From an uncultured Eisenbergiella sp. (GTDB taxonomy: Bacteria > Bacillota > Clostridia > Lachnospirales > Lachnospiraceae): a stretch of DNA of 64,000 nt. Below are positions 52,302 to 61,041 of this stretch, one piece after another. The position numbers and the translations under genes were made by a program. The stretch covers positions 62,001 to 126,000 of the forward strand of contig CANQVD010000001.1 in the NCBI GenBank assembly GCA_947627215.1, given 5' to 3'. Numbering within the stretch: position 1 is the first letter of the stretch; every line of letters starts with the position of its first letter. Under the pieces are notes generated by a model. It searched no databases. It saw only the letters and a program-made list of their open reading frames with translations, and had not been told where the DNA came from.

Positions 52302-53249
52302 TCAGATATCGAAATCGTCGTCCTCCGGCGGAAGGATATCGTAATGCATCCGCTCCGGCGACGGCTCGAACGCATACCCCATCTCCCGGCGGACATGCCG
52401 TTTCGGCACGGGAAGCGGATTGCGAAGCGGCGCTCCGGGAAGCGGGGCCTGCCCTGAGCCCGCACCGGATGCGGCTTCTCTCCCTTCTGTTTCCGCTTTT
52501 TTTGCACCGACATTCAGCCGTCCGGTCTCCGTTTCTGTCACAGCCTCTGTCCAGGCAGGTCTCATCTGTCCTTCCTCCGATTTCGTGACGGCGGGATGCT
52601 CCGCGCCGTCCTCCGCCGCTTCCTTCTGGGTACACAGGATCTGCAGGGCGCCGTGCCCGGCCAGCACGCCCAGAAACACCAGAGAAAGCCCCCGTACGGC
52701 AGGGCCCGCACGGCAGCAGACAAAGGCATTGGCATATAAAAGCAGAGCGCTTCCGAAAAGGAGAACGCTCTGCGTCCCATCCCGGCAGACACCGGATATG
52801 AAGCAGGGCATCACGGCGATGACGAACACGGCCAAAAAGGCACATATCGCGTTGGACAGCATCCGGAGCCCGCCAAAGAACAAAAGCGCGGCCGCCGCCT
52901 GCAGGAGCAGATCCGGCCAGAAGGCCGCGCCGCCTTCCGCCGTCCCTGAAAAGAGTGCGAAAAAGCGGACCGCGAAAAAAGCCGCAAAACCGACGGCCGG
53001 AAGGAACAGGCCGCCCTTTTTCCCTTCCTCCTCCGTCCGGGTCCAGAAATTCCAGCCGTATCGCGCGGCAAGCAGAGCGCAGGGCAGATAGATCCCTGCC
53101 AGCGCGAAAACCGCCAGCGCGACCGTCAGCACATAGTAAGCGCCCACAGGCCAGTCATGCATCGCGCTGATCGCCGCGGTCGTGCGGGAATACCCCAGGC
53201 AGACGGCACAGGCGAAAAAAAACCAGATGAATTGACTTCTCTTTTCCAT
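52302..53249 (-). CDS. Polytopic membrane protein of unknown function
   Basis: A 315-residue protein with about six to seven hydrophobic helices in residues 5-205 (for example YYVLTVALAVFALAGIYLPC and LLLQAAAALLFFGGL). A hydrophilic Pro/Glu-rich cytoplasmic tail follows, ending MHYDILPPEDDDFDI. GAGG lies before the ATG. I recognise no family. It stands between yebC and tepA, in a run of division and wall genes. The acidic tail resembles membrane proteins that recruit a cytosolic partner, which is speculation. Confidence 0.75.
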   Translation of the reverse strand: MEKRSQFIWFFFACAVCLGYSRTTAAISAMHDWPVGAYYVLTVALAVFALAGIYLPCALLAARYGWNFWTRTEEEGKKGGLFLPAVGFAAFFAVRFFALFSGTAEGGAAFWPDLLLQAAAALLFFGGLRMLSNAICAFLAVFVIAVMPCFISGVCRDGTQSVLLFGSALLLYANAFVCCRAGPAVRGLSLVFLGVLAGHGALQILCTQKEAAEDGAEHPAVTKSEEGQMRPAWTEAVTETETGRLNVGAKKAETEGREAASGAGSGQAPLPGAPLRNPLPVPKRHVRREMGYAFEPSPERMHYDILPPEDDDFDI

Positions 53250-53328
53250 ATCGGCAGCCTCAGAACCTAAGGAACGCCGAAACGCGTTCCGGCGGTTTTC
53301 CCGTCATGAACGGATCCCGGCAGAAGGA

Positions 53329-54060
53329 TCATTCCTCATCCCAGTTGTGGTAAACGGCCTGAACGTCGTCATCCTCCTCCAGAAGATCCAGCGTCCGGCG
53401 CAGCCCCTTCAGCGCGCTCTCATCCGTGAGAGTCACATAATTCTGAGGGATCATGGTCACCTCCGCTTCCGCCATGGGGATCCCTTCCTTTTCCAGCGCG
53501 CTGCGCACTTCCTCAAAGCCGTCGGGATCGGTGAGGATCTCAAAGCCGTCCTCTTCCTCGGAAAAATCCTCCGCTCCGGCGTCCAGCGCCAGCATCATCA
53601 GATCGTCGGCCTCCAGCTCGCATTCTTCCCTGTCGATGATGATCTGCCCCTTTTTATCGAACATGAAGGAAACGCAGCCGGGGGTGCCGACATTGCCGTT
53701 GCCCTTGGAAAAGGCGCTGCGCACGTTGGCCGCCGTACGGTTCTTGTTATCCGTCAGCGCGTCCACGATGATGGCGATCCCGCCGGGGCCATAACCCTCG
53801 TATGTAACATATTCGTAATTGACATTGCCCACATCTCCGGCCGCCTTGCGGATGCCGCGCTCGATGGTATCGTTCGGCATGTTGTTGGCCTTTGCCTTGG
53901 CGACCACCTGTGCCAGCTTGAAATTATTGGAAACGTCCGGTCCGCCTTCCTTGACCGCGACCGCGATCTCTCTGCCGATGATCGTGAAAATCTTTCCCTT
54001 GGCGGCATCGTTCTTCTCTTTTTTGTGTTTGATGTTCGCAAATTTTGAATGTCCTGACAT
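53329..54060 (-). CDS. YebC/PmpR family protein
   Basis: A 243-residue YebC-family protein. It begins GHSKFANIKHKKEKNDAAKG and has GPGGIAIIVDALTDNKNRTA and RSAFSKGNGNVGTPGCVSFM, all family hallmarks. Members were long called transcription regulators. Recent work assigns some to relief of ribosome stalling at proline stretches, as an EF-P-like factor. Preceded by its own promoter and GAGGAGG. It does not overlap neighbours. Confidence 0.95.
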   Translation of the reverse strand: MSGHSKFANIKHKKEKNDAAKGKIFTIIGREIAVAVKEGGPDVSNNFKLAQVVAKAKANNMPNDTIERGIRKAAGDVGNVNYEYVTYEGYGPGGIAIIVDALTDNKNRTAANVRSAFSKGNGNVGTPGCVSFMFDKKGQIIIDREECELEADDLMMLALDAGAEDFSEEEDGFEILTDPDGFEEVRSALEKEGIPMAEAEVTMIPQNYVTLTDESALKGLRRTLDLLEEDDDVQAVYHNWDEE

Positions 54061-54119
54061 ATTCTCCTCCTCAGCTTTTCCGCCGGTTCCTACAGGCGCC
54101 TGCGCTCATACGTTCTATT

Positions 54120-54148
54120 ATAATAGCATTTCATGCCGGATACGTCAA
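54120..54148 (-). promoter_or_regulatory. Promoter of yebC
   Basis: Minus strand TTGACG (54143-54148), 17-base spacer and TATTAT (54120-54125); an overlapping TATAAT lies three bases further on. The leader before the ATG at 54060 is about 50 bases. Confidence 0.75.
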
Positions 54149-54214
54149 GAATGAGAAAATCGCGGGCGCCGTCTGCATCGGGCCGCCCCGGGTGAGGTCT
54201 GCCGCCGGGAGCTT

Positions 54215-54556
54215 TTATGTATTCAGCTCCAGACTTACCCGCAGCGCGCGATTGATCTTCTCCATCATGACCCGGTCCAGATGGCAGACCTTGTCCTTGA
54301 GTCTTTTCTTATCGATGGTGCGAAGCTGCTCCAGAAGGACGACGCTGTCCCGCTCGATTTCGTATTCCCGCGCCAGGATCTCGATATGCGTGGGCAGCTT
54401 CGCCTTGTTCATCTTCGATGTGATGGCCGCGCAGATCACCGTCGGACTGTGGCGGTTCCCCACATCGTTCTGGATGATCAGCACCGGGCGGACGCCTCCC
54501 TGCTCCGATCCCACCACAGGCCGCAGATCCGCATAATAAATGTCTCCCCGTCTCAT
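54215..54556 (-). CDS. MazF/PemK-family endoribonuclease toxin
   Basis: A 113-residue MazF-fold RNase, [20 protein letters not shown] at the N-terminus and [19 protein letters not shown] following, very like Bacillus NdoA/EndoA that cuts UACAU. The catalytic Arg and Thr regions are present. The ATG at 54556 starts the fold exactly and has AGGAAG upstream. In Bacillus an antitoxin gene lies between alr and the toxin. Here alr is followed directly (85 bases) by the toxin, with no antitoxin ORF between them. Confidence 0.92.
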   Translation of the reverse strand: MRRGDIYYADLRPVVGSEQGGVRPVLIIQNDVGNRHSPTVICAAITSKMNKAKLPTHIEILAREYEIERDSVVLLEQLRTIDKKRLKDKVCHLDRVMMEKINRALRVSLELNT

Positions 54557-54641
54557 ATCGGACACTTCCTTTCCCGGTTCCGAATGCGTTCTGCATCGGA
54601 AGGATAAGGAAAGTATGCCCGCGAATCCAAAAACTATACGG

Positions 54642-55811
54642 TCATTCTTCAAAATCCCGCACGAGGACGGCGCACCCTCCTTTATAATAAATGCGCGGGA
54701 TCCGCCGTCCCAGACAGCAGGCCAGTTCATAATTGAATCTGCCGGACAGGCTGCCCAGCTCCTCCATGGTGATCCTTTCGTCCCCGTCCCGTCCGATCAG
54801 CGTCACCGGCGTTCCGGTATCGACGCCTGGGATTCCCGTCACATCCACCATGAACTGATCCATGCAGACGCGCCCCAGGATCGGCGCGCGCATGCCGCCG
54901 ATCAGCACGCATCCCCTGCCGGAGAGCTGCCTGGGATAACCGTCCCCGTAGCCCACCGGGATGGTGGCGACCCGGGTAGGGCCCGCCGTCCGGAACGTCC
55001 CGCCATAGCTGATTTCCCGTCCGGCCTCCAGCTCCTTGACAAAAACCACATGGCTGTGCAGGGACAGGATCGGCTCCAGCGGCATGCTGACGTGATCGAC
55101 TTCGTCGGAGGGCCAGAGCCCGTAGAGGATGATCCCGGCCCGCACGGCATCCAGATGCGTCCCGGGAAGATCCAGGATCGCCGCGCTGTTGGCACAGTGA
55201 AAACAGATCCCGCTTCCGCCCTTCTCCTGCCGGATCCGTTCGGCAAAGGCGAGAAACAGGGAGAACTGCGCCTCCGTCCGGGTCTTGTCCGCTTCGTCCG
55301 CCGCCGCGAAATGTGTGAAAACGCCTGCGGTTTCCAGATTGGGACAGGAAAGGGCCCTGCGGACCAGCGCCATCCCCGTATCGTCCGGGCGTACGCCGAT
55401 GCGGGACATCCCGGTATCCACCGCGATATGGACCCGCATTTTTCCGCCTTCCCGTCCCGCCGCCCGATCCATATCGGAAAGCATCTGCTCCGTAAACGCC
55501 GCGGCGCCGATCCGGCTGCGCACCATCTCCGGATATGCGGAGGGAAAGGTATAGCCCAGCACGAAGATTTCCTTGCGGATGCCGGCTCTTCGCAGGGCGA
55601 AGCCCTCCTGGGCCGTAGCGACCGCATAGCCGGAAACGAAATCCATCCGCTCCATCTCCCTGGCCAGCGGTACCGCCCCATGCCCGTATCCGTCCGCCTT
55701 GATCACGCCGATGACACGGGTATCCGGCCCGACCGCGTCCCTGATGGCAGAAAGATTCCGGTCAAACGCATCCAGATCCACCGCGGTCCAAACTCTCTCG
55801 AAGCCCTCCAT
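54642..55811 (-). CDS. alr: Alanine racemase
   Basis: A 389-residue fold-type III PLP enzyme that makes D-Ala for peptidoglycan. The PLP lysine is in [18 protein letters not shown] (about residue 38) and the second catalytic base, Tyr, is in [11 protein letters not shown]. The ATG at 55811 has GGAG eight bases upstream; an earlier in-frame ATG lacks a site. Upstream of mazF as in Bacillus, and downstream of the NAD(P)HX repair gene. Confidence 0.95.
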   Translation of the reverse strand: MEGFERVWTAVDLDAFDRNLSAIRDAVGPDTRVIGVIKADGYGHGAVPLAREMERMDFVSGYAVATAQEGFALRRAGIRKEIFVLGYTFPSAYPEMVRSRIGAAAFTEQMLSDMDRAAGREGGKMRVHIAVDTGMSRIGVRPDDTGMALVRRALSCPNLETAGVFTHFAAADEADKTRTEAQFSLFLAFAERIRQEKGGSGICFHCANSAAILDLPGTHLDAVRAGIILYGLWPSDEVDHVSMPLEPILSLHSHVVFVKELEAGREISYGGTFRTAGPTRVATIPVGYGDGYPRQLSGRGCVLIGGMRAPILGRVCMDQFMVDVTGIPGVDTGTPVTLIGRDGDERITMEELGSLSGRFNYELACCLGRRIPRIYYKGGCAVLVRDFEE

Positions 55812-55926
55812 GGCGTCTTCTCCTCTCCTTTTCTCCGCTTCCATCATACGCCGGCGGCGTGAATTTTGTTCTCCGTCCGGCTTTCCGGCTCAGTGCGGCG
55901 CATTGTGCCGTTTCGCGGCGATATGC

Positions 55927-57573
55927 TCACAGCACGCCGCAGCGCGGCGACCCTTCTTCCCGTCCGGAAGCGTCCCGCGTCCTCGTTTGCGGGTTCAGGA
56001 CCCCGGGGACCGCGCGCGCGATATCTCCCGCCGTCATGCTGGCCTCGCCCTTTTCGTGGGCCGCCAGGTCTCCCGCCAGACCGTGCAGATAAACGCCCGC
56101 GCAGACACAGGAAAACACCGCGCTGTCTGCCTGCGGCCGCGCCCGGCCGTCAGGGAACTGCAGGGAACTGCCCTGCGTCTGACCGCCCTGCGCCAGAAGC
56201 GCGGCCAGAATGCCGGTGAGCACATCGCCGCTTCCCGCTGCGGCCATCCCGCTGTTCCCGCTCCCGTTCAGATACACCGGGCCCTCCTCTGCGGCGACTG
56301 CGGTGCGCGCGCCCTTGCAGAGCACGACCGCGTGGAACACGGCGGCGGCCCGGCGCGCGCTCCCCGCCGGATCCTCCAGCACCGCTTCCGTCCGGCAGGC
56401 CAGAAGCCGCGCCAGCTCGCCGGGATGCGGCGTCATCACCAGTTCTCTTCTGCTTTCCTCATCCTCCTGACGGTCCTTCAGGAGCGCATACAGGCCCGCA
56501 TCCTTCGCCAGGAGATTGATGGCGTCCGCGTCCAGCACCAGCGGCTGTCCCGTATGTCCGATCACATACCCCAGCTTTCGCGCCGCCTCCGGAGAGGCGG
56601 ACAGCCCGGGCCCCGCCGCGATCACGTCCGCCCAGGCCAGCGCGTCCTCCAGCGCATCCGTCACCATGGCCTCCGGCTGCTCCTTCATGCACGCCAAAAG
56701 CAGCCCGCTGTCTCCCACCAGCTTCACCATGCCGCATCCGGCGGCGAAAGCGCCCTGCGCGCACAACAGACCCGCGCCCTCCATGCCGGGGCTGCCCGCC
56801 AGAAGCGCCGCTTTTCCGAAGGTGCCTTTGTTTCCGTCCGCAGGCCTTTCGGGAAGGAGCGCGCTCACCGGCTCCGAATAGGTAAACCTCTCGGGAGGCT
56901 GTCCCAGAAAGCTGTCGTATGTGATGCCGATGGGCGCACAGATCACCTTTCCCGCACACCGCGCGCCGGGATACAGAAAGGTCCCCAGCTTCCGGAACCC
57001 GAAGGTCACCGTCACATCCGCGCTTACCGCGCATCCCAGGATCTGTCCCGTGTCTGCGTGTACGCCGGAGGGAATATCCACCGAGAGCGTCCATGCGTCC
57101 TGACGGTTCATATACGCCACCGCTTCCCGGTAATCGCCCTCCAACGGCCGGGAAAGCCCCATGCCGAAGAGCGCGTCGATCACCACGTCATATTGCTGGC
57201 CGGGCAGACGGTTCTGTATGACGCCGCCGTAGGCGAGAACGCTTTTCATCTGCCGGGCGGTCAGCTCGCCGGCCTTTTCCGGATTCCCGACGAGCGCGAA
57301 ATCCACCTGCCAGCCCTCCTGCATCAAAAGCCGCCCCAGCGCGAAGCCGTCCCCGCCGTTATTGCCCGTCCCTGCCACCACGAGGACCCGTTCCCGGCGG
57401 ATTCGCTCCCCGCACGCGGCCAACGCGCGCGACATCCGCTCCCGCCGCTCTCTGATCACATCCAGACAGGCCAGCGCCGCCCGCTCCATCAGCACGGCGG
57501 AGGGCACGTGAAAAGCCTCGCTCGTATTTTGATCGTACCGGCGCATCTGCGCCGCGTTCACCAGATATTCCAT
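55927..57573 (-). CDS. nnr: Bifunctional NAD(P)HX epimerase/dehydratase
   Basis: A 548-residue repair enzyme. The N-terminal YjeF domain epimerises damaged hydrated NAD(P)H, with VVAGTGNNGGDGFALGRLLM (about 52-71). The C-terminal ribokinase-like domain (from about 230) dehydrates it using ADP or ATP, with GPGLSASPEAARKLGYVIG and AAAGSGDVLTGILAALLAQG. The fused form is usual for bacteria. ATG 57573 follows GGGAGG closely. It is 25 bases downstream of rex in the same direction, so repair of NADH may be made alongside the NADH sensor. Confidence 0.94.
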   Translation of the reverse strand: MEYLVNAAQMRRYDQNTSEAFHVPSAVLMERAALACLDVIRERRERMSRALAACGERIRRERVLVVAGTGNNGGDGFALGRLLMQEGWQVDFALVGNPEKAGELTARQMKSVLAYGGVIQNRLPGQQYDVVIDALFGMGLSRPLEGDYREAVAYMNRQDAWTLSVDIPSGVHADTGQILGCAVSADVTVTFGFRKLGTFLYPGARCAGKVICAPIGITYDSFLGQPPERFTYSEPVSALLPERPADGNKGTFGKAALLAGSPGMEGAGLLCAQGAFAAGCGMVKLVGDSGLLLACMKEQPEAMVTDALEDALAWADVIAAGPGLSASPEAARKLGYVIGHTGQPLVLDADAINLLAKDAGLYALLKDRQEDEESRRELVMTPHPGELARLLACRTEAVLEDPAGSARRAAAVFHAVVLCKGARTAVAAEEGPVYLNGSGNSGMAAAGSGDVLTGILAALLAQGGQTQGSSLQFPDGRARPQADSAVFSCVCAGVYLHGLAGDLAAHEKGEASMTAGDIARAVPGVLNPQTRTRDASGREEGSPRCGVL

Positions 57574-57597
57574 GCCGCCTCCCACCTGCAAACACGG

Positions 57598-58245
57598 TCA
57601 GGGCTCGTTTTTCTGCGTTTCATAGCGCTCCAGCATATAGGAAAGGCGCATCAGACTGTCGGAAAGGTGCACATTCTCCACCTGCACGCCCTCCGGCACG
57701 TCCAGATCCACGTGGGCGAAATTCCAGATCGCCTTGATTCCCACGCCCGTAAGCTTCCCTGCCACGGCCACGGCCTCGGACTTTGGGATCGTCAGCACGG
57801 CGATGTCCACGTTGTTCTGCTGGATGAACTGCGCCATTTCCTCCATGGGACGCACCTCGATCCCCCGGATCCGTTTTCCGTAAAGCGCGGGGTTGATGTC
57901 GAAGATGCCTGTGAAAATAAAACCGCGCCGCGCAAAATTCATGTAATTGGCGAGCGCCTGTCCCAGATTGCCCGCGCCCACGATGATCAGATTGTGCGTC
58001 TTGTTCAGCCCCAGGATCTTCCCGATCTCCGTATATAAATATTCTACATTATATCCGTAGCCCTGCTGTCCGAATCCGCCGAAATGGTTGAAATCCTGCC
58101 GGATCTGGGATGCCGTCACGCGCATGAGCTCCGAAAGCTCCTGTGAGGAGATGCGTTCCACGCCCTGATCCCTCAATTCCCCGAGATATCTGAAATATCT
58201 CGGCAGCCGGCCGATCACGGCCTGCGATATTTCCTTTTCCGCCAT
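57598..58245 (-). CDS. rex: Redox-sensing transcriptional repressor Rex
   Basis: A 215-residue Rex. The winged-helix DNA-binding part (about 1-85) includes VIGRLPRYFRYLGELRDQGV and SQIRQDFNHFGGFGQQGYGY. The Rossmann domain has LIIVGAGNLGQALANYMNFA, which senses the NADH/NAD ratio. Rex represses fermentative and NADH-use genes until NADH rises. The ATG at 58245 follows AGGAGG; the upstream frame is not used. A candidate operator overlaps its own promoter (58270-58298), so it is probably autoregulated. Confidence 0.96.
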   Translation of the reverse strand: MAEKEISQAVIGRLPRYFRYLGELRDQGVERISSQELSELMRVTASQIRQDFNHFGGFGQQGYGYNVEYLYTEIGKILGLNKTHNLIIVGAGNLGQALANYMNFARRGFIFTGIFDINPALYGKRIRGIEVRPMEEMAQFIQQNNVDIAVLTIPKSEAVAVAGKLTGVGIKAIWNFAHVDLDVPEGVQVENVHLSDSLMRLSYMLERYETQKNEP

Positions 58246-58269
58246 GCCCAACACCTCCTCATCCCTCAC

Positions 58270-58298
58270 ATTATACAACTCTGTTAAAAATCTGTCAA
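58270..58298 (-). promoter_or_regulatory. Consensus promoter of rex with a candidate Rex operator
   Basis: Minus strand TTGACA (58293-58298), 17 bases, TATAAT (58270-58275): a perfect consensus. From 58298 down to 58281 the strand reads TTGACAGATTTTTAACAG, 14 of 18 positions like the Rex site TTGTTAAATTTTTAACAA. The operator would cover the -35 and spacer. Confidence 0.75.
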
Positions 58299-58304
58299 TG
58301 CGTT

Positions 58305-58509
58305 CGCCCCCCGGAGACCAACGTTCCCCGCCGCCGCGCCCGGCCCGCGCAGATTCCTTTTCCGGACACGCTTGCGCTCGGAAGAAAAGCGTAGCGGTAC
58401 ATAACGCCGCAGAAGACGCGGCGTAAGTACCGGCGCTTTTCTACGGTCCGGGAAAATGGAATATGCGCGGGCCGGGCGCGGCGGCGGGGGACGTTGGTCT
58501 CCGGGGGCG
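58305..58509. repeat. 205-base nested inverted repeat between rex and the ABC-F gene
   Basis: Arms 58305-58367 and 58446-58509 are inverted copies: by hand alignment 60 of 65 columns match, with two mismatches and three single-base gaps. Inside lies a second stem: AGAAAAGCG (58383-58391) with CGCTTTTCT (58434-58442), GGTAC (58396-58400) with GTACC (58427-58431), and CGCCGC (58405-58410) with GCGGCG (58418-58423), around loop 58411-58417. It fills the gap between two divergent promoters. The whole 58246-58609 stretch carries no credible gene: the frames inside are artefacts of the palindrome. Confidence 0.9.
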
Positions 58510-58519
58510 TTTTCCCGCC

Positions 58520-58548
58520 TTGACACCGCGGCCGTTCCCGGATAAACT
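58520..58548 (+). promoter_or_regulatory. Promoter of the ABC-F gene
   Basis: TTGACA (58520-58525), 17-base spacer and TAAACT (58543-58548). A short hairpin GGAAC/GTTCC (58565-58578) lies in the 55-base leader, then GGGGGA before the ATG at 58610. Confidence 0.6.
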
Positions 58549-58609
58549 ATAACAGGACGGTCCGGGAACAGCCGTTCCTGCTGTCATACCCGAAACGGGG
58601 GATTTCGTT

Positions 58610-60574
58610 ATGATACTTTCCTGTCAGAATATTGAAAAAGCATTCCTGGAGCAGCCGGTTCTGAAGAACTGCTCCTTTCATCTGGAGGACCATGAAAAGG
58701 CGGCCATCGTGGGCATCAACGGCGCCGGCAAAACCACGCTCCTGCGCATTCTCGTTGGGGAGCTGGAGCCGGACGGGGGCGTCGTCGCCCTCTCCCGGGG
58801 CAAAACCTTCGGCTATCTTCCGCAGGACGCGGCGGTCAATACCGACCGCACCATATACGAGGAGCTTCTGTCCGTCAAGCAGCATCTGGTGGACATGGAA
58901 CGCCTGATCCGGGAAACGGAGCTTTCCATGAAGCAGGCGCAGGGGGAAGCTCTGGAGCTTCTGATGCGCAAATATGCGGATCTGAACCACGCCTTTGAGC
59001 AGGAAAACGGATACGCCTTTCAGAGCGAGCTGACCGGCGTGCTCAAGGGACTGGGATTTGCCGCGGAGGATTTTTCCAGACAGGTCTCCACGCTTTCCGG
59101 CGGCCAGAAGACCCGGGTGGCACTGGGCAAGCTGCTGCTGAAGGCCCCGGACCTGATCATTCTGGACGAGCCAACCAACCATCTGGACATGTCCTCCATC
59201 GCCTGGCTGGAAACCTGGCTGATGAACTACCGCGGCGCCGTCCTCATCGTGTCTCACGACCGGTATTTTCTGGACCGGGTGGCGGAAAAGATCATCGAAA
59301 TCGACAACACCCGCGTAACTGTTTTTTCCGGAAATTACACCGCCTATGCGTCCAAAAAGGAACAGCTTCGCCGGGCGGCCTGGAACGCTTATGTCAACCA
59401 GCAGGCGGAAATCCGCCATCAGGAGGAGGTCATCGCAAAGCTGCGCTCCTTCAACCGTGAGAAATCCATCCGGCGGGCGGAGAGCCGGGAGAAAATGCTC
59501 TCAAAGCTCGACGTCATCGACAGACCCGCAGAGGTCGACGCGGATATGAGGATCACCCTGACGCCCCGCATCGTCAGCGGCAGCGATGTGCTCACCGTGG
59601 AGCATCTGTCCAAGGCTTTCGGCGGAAACCGCCTGTTTGACGACCTCTCCTTTTCCGTCAGGCGTGGCGAGCATGTGGCCGTCATCGGGGACAACGGAAC
59701 GGGCAAGACCACCATTCTGAAGATCATCAACGGGCTGGAGACGGCGGATGGCGGCAGGATCGCCACCGGAAGCCGGGTACAGATCGGCTATTACGACCAG
59801 GAGCATCACGTGCTGCATCCGGACAAGACGCTGTTCGAGGAAATTTCCGACGCTTATCCGGGCCTTGGCAATACCGAGATCCGCAATACGCTGGCCGCCT
59901 TCCTTTTCACCGGAGAGGACGTGTTCAAACGGATCCGGGACCTTTCCGGCGGGGAACGGGGCCGGGTTTCCCTGGCGAAGCTGATGCTGTCCGAATCCAA
60001 TTTTCTGATCCTGGACGAGCCTACCAACCATCTGGACATCGCCTCCAAGGAAATCCTGGAGGACGCGCTGAACGGATATGTCGGGACTGTCCTCTATGTA
60101 TCCCATGACCGGTATTTCATCAACCGCACCGCCCACCGGATCCTGGAGCTGTCCGGCCGTACGCTGACCCAGTATCTGGGGAATTACGACTATTATCTGG
60201 AAAAAAAGAACGTCTCCGCCGATCCGGCCGGCCAGACCGGCCTGTACGGCAGGACCGACGCGCACGGCTGGGAAAGCGCGCCCTTCCGGGACGGGACGTC
60301 GCCCCGGCCGGCGGAAAGAGTTTCCGCGGCCAAGCTCTCCTGGCAGGAAAAGAAGGAACAGGAAGCCGCCCGCCGCAGGAAGGAGAACGCCCTGAAGAAA
60401 TGTGAGGACCGCATCGCCCTGCTGGAGGCCAGAGACCGGGAAATCGACGGACAGATGAGCGAACCGGACACGGCCTGCGACGTGGCCGCCCTGCAGTCCT
60501 TAAGCAGGGAAAAAGCGGATATCGCCGCCAGGCTGGAAGCGCTGATGGAGGAATGGGAAACGCTGAGCGAATAA
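58610..60574 (+). CDS. ABC-F family ATPase
   Basis: A 654-residue soluble protein with two ABC domains and no membrane part: the ABC-F group, which acts on ribosomes (translation factors such as EttA/Uup, or antibiotic protection). Walker A loops are GINGAGKTTLLRILVG (about 37-52) and GDNGTGKTTILKIINGLE (about 362-379). The signatures are TLSGGQKTRVALGKLL and LSGGERGRVSLAKLML. The inter-domain linker is about 80 residues. The C-terminal 100 residues form a charged coiled coil (ENALKKCEDRIALLEARDRE), as in Uup/YdiF. No drug-leader peptide is seen, so a housekeeping YdiF-type factor is likelier than resistance. Confidence 0.92.
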   Translation: MILSCQNIEKAFLEQPVLKNCSFHLEDHEKAAIVGINGAGKTTLLRILVGELEPDGGVVALSRGKTFGYLPQDAAVNTDRTIYEELLSVKQHLVDMERLIRETELSMKQAQGEALELLMRKYADLNHAFEQENGYAFQSELTGVLKGLGFAAEDFSRQVSTLSGGQKTRVALGKLLLKAPDLIILDEPTNHLDMSSIAWLETWLMNYRGAVLIVSHDRYFLDRVAEKIIEIDNTRVTVFSGNYTAYASKKEQLRRAAWNAYVNQQAEIRHQEEVIAKLRSFNREKSIRRAESREKMLSKLDVIDRPAEVDADMRITLTPRIVSGSDVLTVEHLSKAFGGNRLFDDLSFSVRRGEHVAVIGDNGTGKTTILKIINGLETADGGRIATGSRVQIGYYDQEHHVLHPDKTLFEEISDAYPGLGNTEIRNTLAAFLFTGEDVFKRIRDLSGGERGRVSLAKLMLSESNFLILDEPTNHLDIASKEILEDALNGYVGTVLYVSHDRYFINRTAHRILELSGRTLTQYLGNYDYYLEKKNVSADPAGQTGLYGRTDAHGWESAPFRDGTSPRPAERVSAAKLSWQEKKEQEAARRRKENALKKCEDRIALLEARDREIDGQMSEPDTACDVAALQSLSREKADIAARLEALMEEWETLSE

Positions 60575-60575
60575 A

Positions 60576-60605
60576 AGGGGGACTTTTTCAGTCCCCCTCT
60601 TTTTT
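60576..60605 (+). terminator. Bidirectional terminator between the ABC-F gene and gtrA
   Basis: Stem AGGGGGACT (60576-60584) with AGTCCCCCT (60590-60598) and a 5-base loop, followed by CTTTTTT on plus and by TTTTATT on minus. The gtrA stop codon lies in the loop. Confidence 0.88.
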
Positions 60606-61022
60606 GCCCCGCTTTTCGATGAAAAGCTTTCGGGTAATGAAGTTGTAAACCATCACAATGCCCGTGGCGAAGGGCTTGACGATGATGTACGAACGGCTCC
60701 AGAACGGATCCAGCACCGTCGTCCCGAGCTTCATGATGATGTTGTTGAGAATCAGACCTCCCACCGCCAGCAGGAAAAACACCGCGAACTGGACGCCCTT
60801 GTTCGCTTTTTTGTCTGCGTCGAACACAAAGGCGATGCTCAGAACATAGTTCACCACCGCCGAAATGGTGAACGCCATCGTGTTGGCCGCGAGCACCGGC
60901 CAGCCCAGAAGCTCCCGGAAAAGGATCAGCGAAACATATTCGATGAAAAAGCACAGAAATCCGACAGCGCCGAACTTCATGATCTGCTGTCCGAGTTTGC
61001 TTTTCAGAAATTTATCGATCAA
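60588..61022 (-). CDS. GtrA-family membrane protein
   Basis: A 144-residue protein with four membrane helices, GtrA-like (for example LIDKFLKSKLGQQIMKFGAV near the start, NYVLSIAFVFD and TGIVMVYNFITRKLFI at the end). GtrA proteins are thought to help flip undecaprenyl-phosphate-linked sugars for cell-surface glycosylation. Start is TTG at 61022 with GGGAG before it. It follows icd by 19 bases, an unrelated partner, and shares a terminator with the ABC-F gene. Confidence 0.85.
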   Translation of the reverse strand: MIDKFLKSKLGQQIMKFGAVGFLCFFIEYVSLILFRELLGWPVLAANTMAFTISAVVNYVLSIAFVFDADKKANKGVQFAVFFLLAVGGLILNNIIMKLGTTVLDPFWSRSYIIVKPFATGIVMVYNFITRKLFIEKRGKKEGD

Positions 61023-61041
61023 GGCTTCTCTCCCTTTCTTC

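Noticed and set aside
53271-53290. Hairpin GGAACGC/GCGTTCC after yebC
   Set aside because: No T run on either strand, so not called a terminator.
58284-58526. An 80-codon minus-strand frame inside the palindrome
   Set aside because: Its ends repeat the same Pro/Arg-rich words because of the inverted repeat; no ribosome site or domain.
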